Of a stretch of 35,734 bases of DNA, positions 8,158-14,968 are shown piece after piece. Every line of letters starts with the position of its first letter. Position 1 is the stretch's first letter. This DNA is from Treponema sp. (lineage in GTDB: Bacteria; Spirochaetota; Spirochaetia; Treponematales; Treponemataceae). Position numbers and translations under genes: made by a program. The notes beneath the pieces are model-generated. The model made no database searches. It was not told the origin of the DNA and saw only the letters and a program-made list of their open reading frames with translations. The stretch lies in assembly GCA_024402535.1 (NCBI GenBank), contig JAKSTN010000029.1:1-35734 (forward strand). Direction: 5' to 3'.

Positions 8158-9144
8158 ATGAAAAAAATTATTGCTCTTGGACTGGCAGCAGCCCTTCTTA
8201 CAACAACAGCTTACGCAAAGCCTAAAAAGGCAAAGAAAGTAAAGATCGGTATTGCAAAAATCGTTCAGCACGTTGCACTGGATGACGTTGAACGCGGTGT
8301 AATGGACGCAATCAAGGATGCTGGAATCGACGCAGATTACGACCTTCAGAACGCAAACGGAGACGTTGGTACAGCCGCTCAGATTGCAGCACAGTACAAA
8401 GCAGAAAAAGTTAACGTTGCAGTTGGTATTGCAACACCTGTTGCTCTTGCTATGGCAAACACAATGAAAGACATTCCTATTGTATTCGGTACAGTTACCG
8501 ATCCTCTTGGAGCAGGTCTTGTTTCAACTCTGGAACACGGGGAAAGAAACGTAACAGGTATGTCAGATGCTATTCCAACAGAACAGCATATCGCTCTTTT
8601 CAAAGAAATCTGTGGAATCAAAACTCTTGGTTACATCTACACTTCTTCAGAAGACAACTCGGCTTCTGCTCTTGAACTGGTAAAAAAAGGATGTGAACAG
8701 GCTGGTATCGCTCTTGTTACACAGAGCATCACAAAATCTGATGAAGTAAAAGCCGCAGCTGAAGCAATCGTTGACCGCGTTGACGGTATCTACCTTTCAA
8801 CAGACAACACAGTATTCTCTGCTCTTCCAGCTCTTGTAAACGTATTCGGAAAAGCAAAGAAACCTATCTTCTCCGGAGACGTAACAGGTGCTAAAGCCGG
8901 TGGAATCGCTCTTGCAAGCGGATTCAACTACTACAAAGCAGGCCGTGCAACTGGTGACATGGTCGTTCAGATCCTGAACGGAAAGAAACCTGCTGAAATG
9001 CCTGTTCGCTTCATGACAGATCCAAGCGACTCAGACTTCCTGGTAGACCTGGACGTTTTCAAAGCCCTTGGAATCAAACTTGACGACAAATACCTGAACA
9101 TGGCAAACCTGGTATTCGAAAACGGTGTGCTGACAGAAAAATAA
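8158..9144 (+). CDS. ABC transporter periplasmic substrate-binding protein, TrpX/COG2984 type
   Basis: This 328-residue exported protein has a clear signal peptide (MKKIIALGLAAALLTTTAYA, cleaved about residue 20), then a basic stretch and a type I periplasmic-binding fold. Segments KIGIAKIVQHVALDDVERG, GTVTDPLGAGLV and NVTGMSDAIPTEQH are typical of the ABC_sub_bind family. Some Gram-positive members of this family (TrpX) serve tryptophan uptake. The partner permease and ATPase are at 10595-12363, separated by two toxin-antitoxin loci. In most genomes the three genes are adjacent. Codon use looks that of a highly expressed gene. A strong terminator follows at 9165-9200. An aromatic amino acid is the most likely ligand, by family analogy only. 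Confidence 0.88.
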   Translation: MKKIIALGLAAALLTTTAYAKPKKAKKVKIGIAKIVQHVALDDVERGVMDAIKDAGIDADYDLQNANGDVGTAAQIAAQYKAEKVNVAVGIATPVALAMANTMKDIPIVFGTVTDPLGAGLVSTLEHGERNVTGMSDAIPTEQHIALFKEICGIKTLGYIYTSSEDNSASALELVKKGCEQAGIALVTQSITKSDEVKAAAEAIVDRVDGIYLSTDNTVFSALPALVNVFGKAKKPIFSGDVTGAKAGGIALASGFNYYKAGRATGDMVVQILNGKKPAEMPVRFMTDPSDSDFLVDLDVFKALGIKLDDKYLNMANLVFENGVLTEK

Positions 9145-9164
9145 GCTGATATAAAAAGCACAAC

Positions 9165-9200
9165 AAAGAGGTGTCCAATCGGGCACCTCTTTTTGTTTTA
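9165..9200 (+). terminator. Strong intrinsic terminator after the binding-protein gene
   Basis: AAAGAGGTGTCC (9165-9176) pairs with GGGCACCTCTTT (9181-9192) around the loop AATC. The stem has 12 pairs with one G-T pair, and a T-rich tail follows. It isolates the binding-protein gene from everything downstream, so the permease genes need their own promoter. Confidence 0.9.
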
Positions 9201-9275
9201 AAAAAAGTGTGTCACCACGCCGATTTGCGCTCACTAACGTTCGCGGTCAGCAGGGACGAAGAAGCGGTAAAAAAA

Positions 9276-9470
9276 ATGTCACACTGATTGGATTTTGCTA
9301 ACGCAAAATCTATGTTTAAGAAATCACATTCCTTATGAATGTAATTTTATTAATATGTGATAAAAATAAAAAAATCATTTTTATTATTATTTAAATTCGT
9401 ATGACCTCATGACCATAATAATATCCTAATTTAAAGGGATGACGTTAGTCATCCCGAATCAGTGTGACAT
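9276..9470. repeat. 195-bp non-coding element bounded by perfect 14-bp inverted repeats
   Basis: ATGTCACACTGATT (9276-9289) is the exact reverse complement of AATCAGTGTGACAT (9457-9470). Between them lie three perfect hairpins: GATTTTGC/GCAAAATC (9291-9310), ACATTC/GAATGT (9326-9342) and GGGATGAC/GTCATCCC (9436-9455). The interior is AT-rich and has no reading frame worth reporting. The right arm ends 3 bases before the vapC stop codon. The element could be a MITE-like insertion or a structured 3' region. No target-site duplication was found. Confidence 0.55.
9436..9455 (-). terminator. Likely terminator of the toxin-antitoxin operon
   Basis: GGGATGAC-GTTA-GTCATCCC is a perfect 8-bp hairpin with a 4-base loop, just past the vapC stop codon. 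On the reverse strand it is followed by TTTAAATT. It is a reasonable intrinsic terminator, though the T tract is broken. Confidence 0.5.
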
Positions 9471-9473
9471 AAA

Positions 9474-9872
9474 TTATACTATGGTGATGTAAGGCTCATC
9501 ATAATAGGCAAACTTGTGGTCGTGACTCAGGAGCATCATGCAGTCGGCTTTAGCCTGGGCAAGAAGGCCCTGGTCAAAAGGATCATTATGAGGCGGCGTT
9601 TCCGGCTTCTTTTCCAGAGTTTCCAATGCCACAACATGACGGTCATCAAAAGGAAGCTTTTTGAAACCTGCCTGTTCACAGTAGTGCATGAATTCGGTGC
9701 CGGAAAAATTCATTTTACCTATTTTGTGTTTGATTGCAATTTCCCACATGGAAAGAACACTGTAATAAACAGTATTATTCTCATCCATCAAAATCCGTTT
9801 TGCTTTTTCCGATAACTGCGGATCCGAATTAAAAAGCCAGTAAAGGATATGTGTATCTGCTAAAATATTCAT
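9474..9872 (-). CDS. vapC: PIN-domain toxin, VapC family
   Basis: This 132-residue protein is the length of a PIN-domain ribonuclease toxin. The acidic metal-binding residues are visible: D6 in NILADTHILYW, E44 in SMWEIAIKHKIGK, D97/D100 in HNDPFDQ, and D118 in LLSHDHKF. The SxWEIxIK and H-x-DPFD patterns match the PIN subfamily normally paired with Phd/YefM-type antitoxins. It starts 2 bases after the stop of the antitoxin gene, in the standard antitoxin-first order. By family knowledge it would cleave RNA (tRNA or other targets) when the antitoxin is degraded. The target is unknown. Confidence 0.88.
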   Translation of the reverse strand: MNILADTHILYWLFNSDPQLSEKAKRILMDENNTVYYSVLSMWEIAIKHKIGKMNFSGTEFMHYCEQAGFKKLPFDDRHVVALETLEKKPETPPHNDPFDQGLLAQAKADCMMLLSHDHKFAYYDEPYITIV

Positions 9873-9874
9873 AA

Positions 9875-10123
9875 TTAGATATCCTCACTTCCGTAAAACA
9901 TTTCGGCAATTTCTTCATCACCATCAAAAATATTAATGGGATACTTCAATTTCCCCGCCGCAATACCCAAAGCCTTTGCCCGGTCCGTTTGTGGAATCAG
10001 CGTCATTCTGGCAACAGGTTTATTATTCTTGCAGATAATAACTTCATTTTCTTCTTTATTTTCCAGAAGCATCAAAAGCTTTGAAAAGTTTGTCTTTGCT
10101 TCCAGCACATTCATCTGGCACAT
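9875..10123 (-). CDS. Phd/YefM-type antitoxin
   Basis: This 82-residue protein begins MCQMNVLEAKTNFSKLL, the typical Phd/YefM N-terminus that forms the DNA-binding domain. EVIICKNNKPVARMTLI follows, then a C-terminal tail (about 50-82) that would wrap around the toxin. The first ATG at 10121-10123 is favoured because GAGGTG lies about 5 bases upstream. ATG codon 4 is possible but has poorer spacing. A consensus-quality promoter with two operator-like sites lies upstream (10146-10216), which fits autoregulation by the antitoxin-toxin complex. This is inferred from the family. Confidence 0.85.
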   Translation of the reverse strand: MCQMNVLEAKTNFSKLLMLLENKEENEVIICKNNKPVARMTLIPQTDRAKALGIAAGKLKYPINIFDGDEEIAEMFYGSEDI

Positions 10124-10145
10124 AGCTCACCTCGTTTACATAAAC

Positions 10146-10216
10146 TTAGTCACACTGACCAAGTTTAGTATAAAACACAAGATTTGACTTGTCAACATCT
10201 TGGTCAAGTTGACTAA
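10146..10216 (-). promoter_or_regulatory. Antitoxin-toxin promoter flanked by two copies of an operator
   Basis: On the reverse strand TTGACA (10190-10195) and TATACT (10167-10172) are 17 bases apart. Two near-identical 18-bp sites flank it in opposite orientation: TTAGTCACACTGACCAAG at 10146-10163 (plus strand), and TTAGTCAACTTGACCAAG read on the minus strand at 10199-10216. Both are imperfect palindromes of the TAGTCA...TGACCA type. A third palindrome, TTGAC-TT-GTCAA (10184-10195), overlaps the -35 box. The array looks like autoregulatory binding sites. Confidence 0.75.
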
Positions 10217-10238
10217 TATCTACAATAATATTTATACT
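10209..10238 (+). promoter_or_regulatory. Promoter of the small toxin transcript
   Basis: TTGACT (10209-10214) and TATACT (10233-10238) are 18 bases apart. The predicted start is near 10245, just before the 5' repeat arm GGAAATGCCC at 10248. The -35 box lies inside the distal antitoxin operator (10199-10216), so the two loci may be linked in regulation. Confidence 0.65.
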
Positions 10239-10322
10239 ACATTCATTGGAAATGCCCTTTCTAAGGCGGTTATCTCCCAGCTCAATCAGCTTTAGCTGAA
10301 ATCTGAACTAGGGAGGCAGTCT

Positions 10323-10421
10323 ATGACTTTCGACAGGATTATTGCAGTTATTGCGTGTATTGCAACTGTAGTCTGCACAGTTATAGCAGTGCTCTCTTAC
10401 CTGAAAAATAAGAAGAGTTAA
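10323..10421 (+). CDS. Small membrane peptide, candidate type I toxin (holin-like/Fst-like)
   Basis: This 32-residue reading frame starts MTFDRIIAVI and ends LSYLKNKKS. It has one hydrophobic segment (about residues 6-25, rich in Ile, Val, Ala and Cys) and a basic tail. This composition is typical of type I toxins of the Fst/Ldr and holin-like groups, which insert in the inner membrane. A strong GGGAGG ribosome site (10311-10316) lies 6 bases before the ATG, and a good promoter lies at 10209-10238. It is surrounded by an inverted repeat, a hairpin shared by both strands, and a predicted antisense RNA. I infer toxin function from this context. A regulatory or transport-related microprotein is an alternative. 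Confidence 0.7.
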   Translation: MTFDRIIAVIACIATVVCTVIAVLSYLKNKKS

Positions 10422-10507
10422 AAAGTAAAGCCGCCCTCAGTTTGAACCACAGTGGACGGCTTTATCATTCACAATTGTGGAGATAACCCCGAAAGGGCAT
10501 TTCCTTC
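10420..10507 (-). ncRNA. Predicted antisense RNA antitoxin of the small toxin gene
   Basis: A reverse-strand promoter (10514-10542) would start a transcript near 10507. The RNA would begin with GGAAATGCCCTTTC and continue to a hairpin (10464 down to 10426) followed by TACTTTTT, giving roughly 85-90 nt. It is complementary to the 3' part of the toxin transcript and does not cover its ribosome site. This arrangement matches 3'-overlapping type I antitoxins such as those of the Fst, TxpA and BsrG groups. There is no expression evidence. Confidence 0.6.
10426..10464. terminator. Hairpin shared by the toxin mRNA and the antisense RNA
   Basis: TAAAGCCGCCC (10426-10436) pairs with GGACGGCTTTA (10454-10464) with one A-C mismatch, closing a 17-base loop. 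The reverse-strand T-rich tail (TACTTTTT) is the better one, so it most likely ends the antisense RNA. The forward side (TCATTC) is weak, which may allow toxin transcripts to read into the right repeat arm. Confidence 0.65.
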
Positions 10508-10513
10508 ACTTTC

Positions 10514-10542
10514 AATATACCATATCAAATCCCCACCGTCAA
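10514..10542 (-). promoter_or_regulatory. Promoter of the predicted antisense RNA
   Basis: On the reverse strand TTGACG (10537-10542) and TATATT (10514-10519) are separated by 17 bases. The repeat arm GGAAATGCCC begins 9 bases after the -10 box. That is exactly the spacing between the toxin -10 box (10233-10238) and its own arm (10248). Confidence 0.6.
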
Positions 10543-10578
10543 ACCTCAAAGAAATTGCTATATATAGAAACAATTTTA

Positions 10579-10587
10579 TGCTATACT
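10579..10587 (+). promoter_or_regulatory. Extended -10 promoter of the ABC permease gene, leaderless
   Basis: TGcTATACT is an extended -10 box. The predicted start is 10594-10595 and the permease ATG is at 10595. There is no ribosome site. TAGAAACAAT (10565-10574) just upstream also occurs in the operator of the binding-protein gene (8122-8131). Confidence 0.55.
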
Positions 10588-10594
10588 ATACTTT

Positions 10595-11560
10595 ATGATT
10601 TCATCGATTATTATAGAAGGTTTGATTTACGGAATGATGGTTCTTGGGACCTTTATTACATTCCGCGTACTTAATTTCTGTGACATGACCGTTGACGGTT
10701 CGTTCCCGATGGGAGCCTGTGTACTGGCCGCATGCCTTACCCACGGCATACCTGTATTTCCTGCACTTCTTATTGCTTTTGGTGCAGGCCTTATTGCAGG
10801 GCTTGTTACAACCCTTATTTACACAAAACTGCGCATTCCCGATCTCCTTTCCGGTATCCTTACAATGACAATGCTTTATTCCGTAAACCTGCGCATCATG
10901 TCCAATAAGGCAAATACATCATTTCTGAAAATCGATACACTTTTCTCAAAGCTGGACAATTTCTTCTACGACACTTTCGCATCTTCAAGTTCTGATTTTA
11001 TTTCAGGCCTTGATTCCCAGATCGGCATCGTACTTTTCATGATCGTATTCATCATTATTTTGAAAGTGATTCTGGACCTGCTTTTCCACACAGACCTGGG
11101 ACTTACCATGGGCGCTCTTGGTTCAAACCCTCAGCTCATTGTTTCCCAGGGCGTTAATCCTGATATTATCCGCGGAATCGGAATCTGCTTCAGTAACGGA
11201 CTTGCCGCTCTTGCCGGAGCCTTTGCCGCCATGTACAACGGATTTGCCGATGTAGGAATGGGAACAGGCGTTGTAGTTTCAGGACTCGCTTCCCTTATGC
11301 TTGGCGAATTCATAATCCACTCAAACAAAATCAGACTGCAGACTTTGCGCGTTCTTATAGGCTCAATCATTTACCGCGCCCTTATGATGCTGGCCCGCAG
11401 TTACGGCTACAAAATCCACATGACTCCAAATGACCTGAAACTTATCACAGGCGTTCTTATCATCATCTGTCTGATTATTACACGAACAAATCTTGGGAAC
11501 AAAATCCGGGATAAACAAAAGGCTCGTAAAGAAGCCAAAGTTTCAAAGGAGGACAAATAA
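10595..11560 (+). CDS. ABC transporter permease, TrpY/COG4120 type
   Basis: This 321-residue membrane protein has about eight to nine hydrophobic segments spread from residue 3 to 300. The start IIEGLIYGMMVLGTFITFRVLNFCDMTVDG and the segments GALGSNPQLIVSQGVNPD and SGLASLMLGEFI are typical of permeases paired with the ABC_sub_bind proteins (the TrpXYZ type). The C-terminus is basic (KIRDKQKARKEAKVSKEDK). The ATG lies directly at the predicted transcription start, so a leaderless mRNA is likely. Its stop codon overlaps the ATPase start by one base (TAATG), so the two are translationally coupled. It presumably moves the ligand of the protein encoded at 8158-9144. Confidence 0.9.
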   Translation: MISSIIIEGLIYGMMVLGTFITFRVLNFCDMTVDGSFPMGACVLAACLTHGIPVFPALLIAFGAGLIAGLVTTLIYTKLRIPDLLSGILTMTMLYSVNLRIMSNKANTSFLKIDTLFSKLDNFFYDTFASSSSDFISGLDSQIGIVLFMIVFIIILKVILDLLFHTDLGLTMGALGSNPQLIVSQGVNPDIIRGIGICFSNGLAALAGAFAAMYNGFADVGMGTGVVVSGLASLMLGEFIIHSNKIRLQTLRVLIGSIIYRALMMLARSYGYKIHMTPNDLKLITGVLIIICLIITRTNLGNKIRDKQKARKEAKVSKEDK

Positions 11561-12363
11561 TGCTTACTCTTGAAAACATCGACATCATCTTCAATAAAAA
11601 TACTCCGGACGAAAACCACGCACTGAAAAACGTAAACCTTAAAATCAACAAAGGCGATTTCATTACTGTAATCGGTTCCAACGGTGCTGGAAAATCAACT
11701 CTCTACAATATTATTGCAGGAACCTATTCGCCAAGTTCAGGAAAAATCTTTCTTGATACAAAAGACGGTGTAAAAGACATAACAAAAGAAAAAGAATACA
11801 AACGTGCCGCCTACATCGGGCGCATTTTCCAGAATCCTCTTTTGGGAACAGCAGGCAAAATGACTCTTGAAGACAACATGGTCATTGCTTCGAAGAAAGG
11901 TTTCAAAGGATTGAAAATCAGTCTGAACAACAAGCTCCGCGAAGAATTCAAAGCACAGCTTTCGGTTCTGAACATGGGACTTGAAAACCGTCTTAAAGAC
12001 AACGTTGAACAGTTCTCGGGCGGACAGCGCCAGGCTCTTACACTTCTTATGGCCGTTATGAGTAAACCTGACCTTCTGCTTTTAGACGAACACACTGCCG
12101 CCCTGGACCCTACAAATGCCGCAATCATTATGGAACTGACCCGCAAATTTGCAAAAGAATATAATCTTACTGTAATGATGGTTACCCACAACATGCAGCA
12201 CGCGCTGGACTACGGAACCCGCCTTCTTATGATGGACGGCGGCGAAATCATTCTGGATATCGGACAGGAAGAAAAAGAAAAACTCACAATGGATGACATT
12301 GTTGAAAAGTTCAGAGCTATCAAAAAAACTTCCCTGAATTCAGATAAGATGCTCCTTCAATAA
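11560..12363 (+). CDS. ABC transporter ATPase, TrpZ/COG1101 type
   Basis: This 267-residue protein energises the importer whose permease is encoded immediately upstream. It shows the Walker A motif GSNGAGKST (39-47), a Q-loop near residue 91, the signature FSGGQRQ (152-158), Walker B with LLLLDEH (172-178), and the switch histidine in VMMVTHNMQHALDYG. The EHTAALDP stretch is typical of this ATPase group. A GGAGG ribosome site lies in the end of the permease gene. The gene ends 3 bases before the stop codon of the convergent histidine kinase gene. Confidence 0.93.
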   Translation: MLTLENIDIIFNKNTPDENHALKNVNLKINKGDFITVIGSNGAGKSTLYNIIAGTYSPSSGKIFLDTKDGVKDITKEKEYKRAAYIGRIFQNPLLGTAGKMTLEDNMVIASKKGFKGLKISLNNKLREEFKAQLSVLNMGLENRLKDNVEQFSGGQRQALTLLMAVMSKPDLLLLDEHTAALDPTNAAIIMELTRKFAKEYNLTVMMVTHNMQHALDYGTRLLMMDGGEIILDIGQEEKEKLTMDDIVEKFRAIKKTSLNSDKMLLQ

Positions 12364-12366
12364 TTT

Positions 12367-13701
12367 TTACAAAGTAATGATTATTTCAGCGCCTGTGTGA
12401 TCAGGACAATTTTGTGCCCGGATCTTACCACCAAGAGCTGAAATAATCGAAGCGGAAATTGAAAGACCAAGCCCTGCCCCACCTGCTGAACGGGTGTGGG
12501 CTTTATCGCTTCTGAAAAAACGTTCAAAAACATGAGGAAGGCTTTCTTCGGAAAAGCCCGGTCCGTTATCTGAAACCTTTATTTCAATTTTTCCGTCTTG
12601 AGTTTCACAGGCAGACAATTCAATTGTTCCTGCACCGAACTTCAGGCTGTTGGAAACTACGGCTGTCAGCACCTGATGAAGAAGTTCTATATCAGTTTTT
12701 AAAATCACATTCAGATTTTCATCAAAATGAATTTCAGCCTCCTGCGAAATAACAGAAAACTCATTTTTAATTCTTGAAAACAATCCCCACAGATTCACTT
12801 CACTTAAATCAGGTTTTACAATTCCTTTTTCAAGTTTTGAAGTCTGAAGAAGATTTGTGATTATTGAATCCATTGAATTTGCTTCACTGATAATCATATC
12901 TACTGATTCTTCCAGTTGTTTTGGGTCATTCTTGCCCCACCGCTTAATGAGCTTTGCATGTCCCAAAATTCCTGCAACAGGAGTTTTCAATTCATGGGAA
13001 ACATCGCTTGTAAATCTGGATTCCCGTTCAAAATCTTCCTTCAAATCTTCAAAAAGCTGATTAAAGGTTTCTGCCAGAATATCAAGTTCATCATTATTTT
13101 TACTTACAGGCAAAAGTGCTTCAAGATTTGATTCATAAATTTTCTTGGCAGAACCAGTCATTGCTTCTACCGGCTTCAATGTTCTTTTTGAAATCAAAAA
13201 TGAAAGAAGAAAGGAAATTAGAAGTATAGGGATTAACGCGATTGCCCCGACTTTTGGCAAAGTATTTATCATTTGAATGGAAGCATCCTGATCAGTATCA
13301 ATGGAAGTCTGAACGGTCAGTCCTGTTGGAAGACGAATGGAACAATACAAAAGATTCAAGTCCCCGTCAAAATAAAAATTCTTTTGAAAATATTTTTTTG
13401 CTTTTCCTTCGGTTAATTCAAGTTCCGGAAGCAGTGAATCATTTGTATACCAAACCTGACCTTCATCATCAAAAACAATATAAGAAATAAAGTAATCCAG
13501 ATTCAAAGATTCAATTACCGGATTTTCCTGAGCACTTATCTCTTTGCAAAGGATTTCTGCATTCCGCTTAAGATCCTGACTCTGTTTTTTTCTGATGGAA
13601 AGTCTGAGTGCAAAGACAAAAACCATAGCAACAAGCATTACAATTAACGCAACAAAAAGCATGAACTTAATGGAAAGTTTGAGCGCAAGAGTTTTTTTCA
13701 T
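12367..13701 (-). CDS. Membrane sensor histidine kinase
   Basis: This 444-residue kinase has two membrane segments (about 12-34 and 152-171) enclosing a periplasmic sensor of about 115 residues. A HAMP-like linker (about 172-225) follows. The dimerisation domain has H236 in SDVSHELKTPVAGILGHAK. The ATP-binding domain has the N box AVVSNSLKFG, DNGPGF and GGAGLGLSIS. Its stop of the partner regulator and its own start share one base (13701), so they form one operon in the order secreted protein, regulator, kinase. The kinase presumably phosphorylates the regulator encoded at 13701-14378. By position it probably controls the divergent efflux operon. The signal is unknown. Confidence 0.92.
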   Translation of the reverse strand: MKKTLALKLSIKFMLFVALIVMLVAMVFVFALRLSIRKKQSQDLKRNAEILCKEISAQENPVIESLNLDYFISYIVFDDEGQVWYTNDSLLPELELTEGKAKKYFQKNFYFDGDLNLLYCSIRLPTGLTVQTSIDTDQDASIQMINTLPKVGAIALIPILLISFLLSFLISKRTLKPVEAMTGSAKKIYESNLEALLPVSKNNDELDILAETFNQLFEDLKEDFERESRFTSDVSHELKTPVAGILGHAKLIKRWGKNDPKQLEESVDMIISEANSMDSIITNLLQTSKLEKGIVKPDLSEVNLWGLFSRIKNEFSVISQEAEIHFDENLNVILKTDIELLHQVLTAVVSNSLKFGAGTIELSACETQDGKIEIKVSDNGPGFSEESLPHVFERFFRSDKAHTRSAGGAGLGLSISASIISALGGKIRAQNCPDHTGAEIIITL

Positions 13702-14378
13702 TATTTAGTCACCATCATATAGCCCACACCGCGGACTGTTTTTATATATTCTTCTTTAAGGGGCTGGTCAATTTTTCCGCGAAGATAATTTACATAAACA
13801 TCTACAGTACCTTCTTCAATGAAATAATCTTTTCCCCACACGGCATCAATAATCTGAGAACGGCTTAAGGCAACATTCTGATTTTCAAGAAAGAATTTTA
13901 AAAGCATGAATTCAATCTTCGATAATGAAAAACTTTTATCCTGAACAGTCAAAAGAATTGTCTGTGTATTCAGTTCAACTTTTCCGTTTCTTAAAACTGA
14001 AGAAGGCTCCGCATTTACTCTTGTTCTGCGAAGAACCGAAGAAATTCTTGCAAGAAGTTCCTCAATAGCGAAAGGCTTTGAAATATAATCATCAGCACCG
14101 GCACTAAGTCCGTTTACTTTATCGTAGACTTCCCCTTTTGCAGTGACCAGAATTACAGGCACTTCAGACTCTTTTCTGATGCGTCTTAAAACTTCAATTC
14201 CGTTCAATTCAGGAATCATAATATCAAGAAGAATAAAATCCGGCTTTTGGGATTCAAAAAGCTCAAGTGCCGTCCGGCCGTCTTCAGCAGTAACTACATT
14301 ATAACCTTCATGTTCCAGTTCTTTTTTTTCAAAATCCAGAACGGTTTTATCATCTTCCACAATCAAAATTTTTTCCAT
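13701..14378 (-). CDS. OmpR/PhoB-type response regulator
   Basis: This 225-residue protein has a receiver domain (1-120) with acidic residues VEDD, the phosphorylation site D52 in FILLDIMIPELNG, and K101 in DDYISKPFA. A winged-helix DNA-binding domain follows (about 130-222), ending with GTVDVYVNYLRGKID and TVRGVGYMMV. Regulators of this type bind tandem direct repeats with about one helical turn of spacing. Three such repeats with an 11-bp period lie at 14969-15001. The start overlaps the end of the preceding secreted-protein gene by 16 bases. Confidence 0.94.
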   Translation of the reverse strand: MEKILIVEDDKTVLDFEKKELEHEGYNVVTAEDGRTALELFESQKPDFILLDIMIPELNGIEVLRRIRKESEVPVILVTAKGEVYDKVNGLSAGADDYISKPFAIEELLARISSVLRRTRVNAEPSSVLRNGKVELNTQTILLTVQDKSFSLSKIEFMLLKFFLENQNVALSRSQIIDAVWGKDYFIEEGTVDVYVNYLRGKIDQPLKEEYIKTVRGVGYMMVTK

Positions 14379-14911
14379 ACTTTTTCCCTTTCTGAAAAAC
14401 GATACTCAGAAGACAGAGTGCAATTCTTCAGTTCTACAGAAGGCATTTCATTTCCGTTAATTGATTTTATCTTTTCCATTTCAAACAAGAAACTATCTTT
14501 ATCTTCATTCAAAACAGCCTTAGACAAAATGAAACGGAAAGAACTCCTGTTTTTTGAAAATCTAAGCTGATTAAAATCCACTGGAGTATGATTTACTTTT
14601 ATACAATCTGAATGAATACTTTCTGAATCAACAGGTCCATTAAAAAGCACTTCCATTAAAATCATATCAGAAATATCAAACGTCCGAATTATTACAACCT
14701 TAAAATCTCTGTTTTCATCGATGAATCGTTTACCATGAAAATTCTTATGTTTTCCCGGTTTACGAGATCCTGGAGGCGGAGAAGGAAAATTCGGGTGAGC
14801 AGGAAAATCTGACAGCGGTGGGAAGTCAGAAGATGCTGAATCCGCCGGAGGTGCTGCGAACAAAAAAACAGCAGTGAGAAATAAAATCAAACTGAAAAAG
14901 ATTTTCTTCAT
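14363..14911 (-). CDS. Small secreted protein with a proline-rich N-terminal region, first gene of the two-component operon
   Basis: This 182-residue protein has a signal peptide (MKKIFFSLILFLTAVFLFAA). Next comes a proline-, serine- and glycine-rich basic stretch (about 22-60), with PHPN-like and KPGKHKNFHGKR segments. A beta-rich domain (about 65-170) follows with VVIIRTFDISDMILMEVLF. I do not recognise a family. A perfect AAAGGAGG ribosome site precedes the start. Because it is first in the operon with a sensor kinase, it may be an envelope protein that senses or modulates the signal, as CpxP-like or Spy-like proteins do. That is a guess from context, with no sequence likeness claimed. Confidence 0.75.
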   Translation of the reverse strand: MKKIFFSLILFLTAVFLFAAPPADSASSDFPPLSDFPAHPNFPSPPPGSRKPGKHKNFHGKRFIDENRDFKVVIIRTFDISDMILMEVLFNGPVDSESIHSDCIKVNHTPVDFNQLRFSKNRSSFRFILSKAVLNEDKDSFLFEMEKIKSINGNEMPSVELKNCTLSSEYRFSEREKVWKKF

Positions 14912-14968
14912 TCCAAACCTCCTTTCTAATTGTAATACTAAATCTACATCCTCAAAAGATTTTTTTCC

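Larger units (their letters stand above)
10248..10504. repeat. Long inverted repeat bracketing the small toxin gene
   Basis: The left arm (10248-10277) carries GGAAATGCCCTTTC, then TAAGGC, then GGTTATCTCC. The right arm (10479-10504) is GGAGATAACC, then CC, then GAAAGGGCATTTCC. Blocks of 14 and 10 bases are perfect inverted matches, separated by a small internal loop. The arms could pair the 5' and 3' ends of a long toxin mRNA. They also give the sense and antisense RNAs identical 5' ends. Between the left arm and the gene, TCAGC-TTTA-GCTGA (10286-10299) forms a hairpin. CTCCC (10274-10278) can pair with the ribosome site GGGAG (10311-10315). Confidence 0.8.

Noticed and set aside
10248..10504. 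Terminal inverted repeats of a mini-transposon
   Set aside because: The arms sit at exactly the same distance from -10 boxes on both strands and one contains bases that can mask the ribosome site, so an RNA role explains them better. A mobile origin is not excluded.
9145..10594. Transposase or integrase that could explain the insert between the importer genes
   Set aside because: No reading frame in the interval resembles a transposase or integrase, and no tRNA or attachment duplication was found.
10124..10594. T-box or amino-acid riboswitch ahead of the permease gene
   Set aside because: There is no T-box sequence or known riboswitch core, and the permease transcript appears to start at its own ATG.
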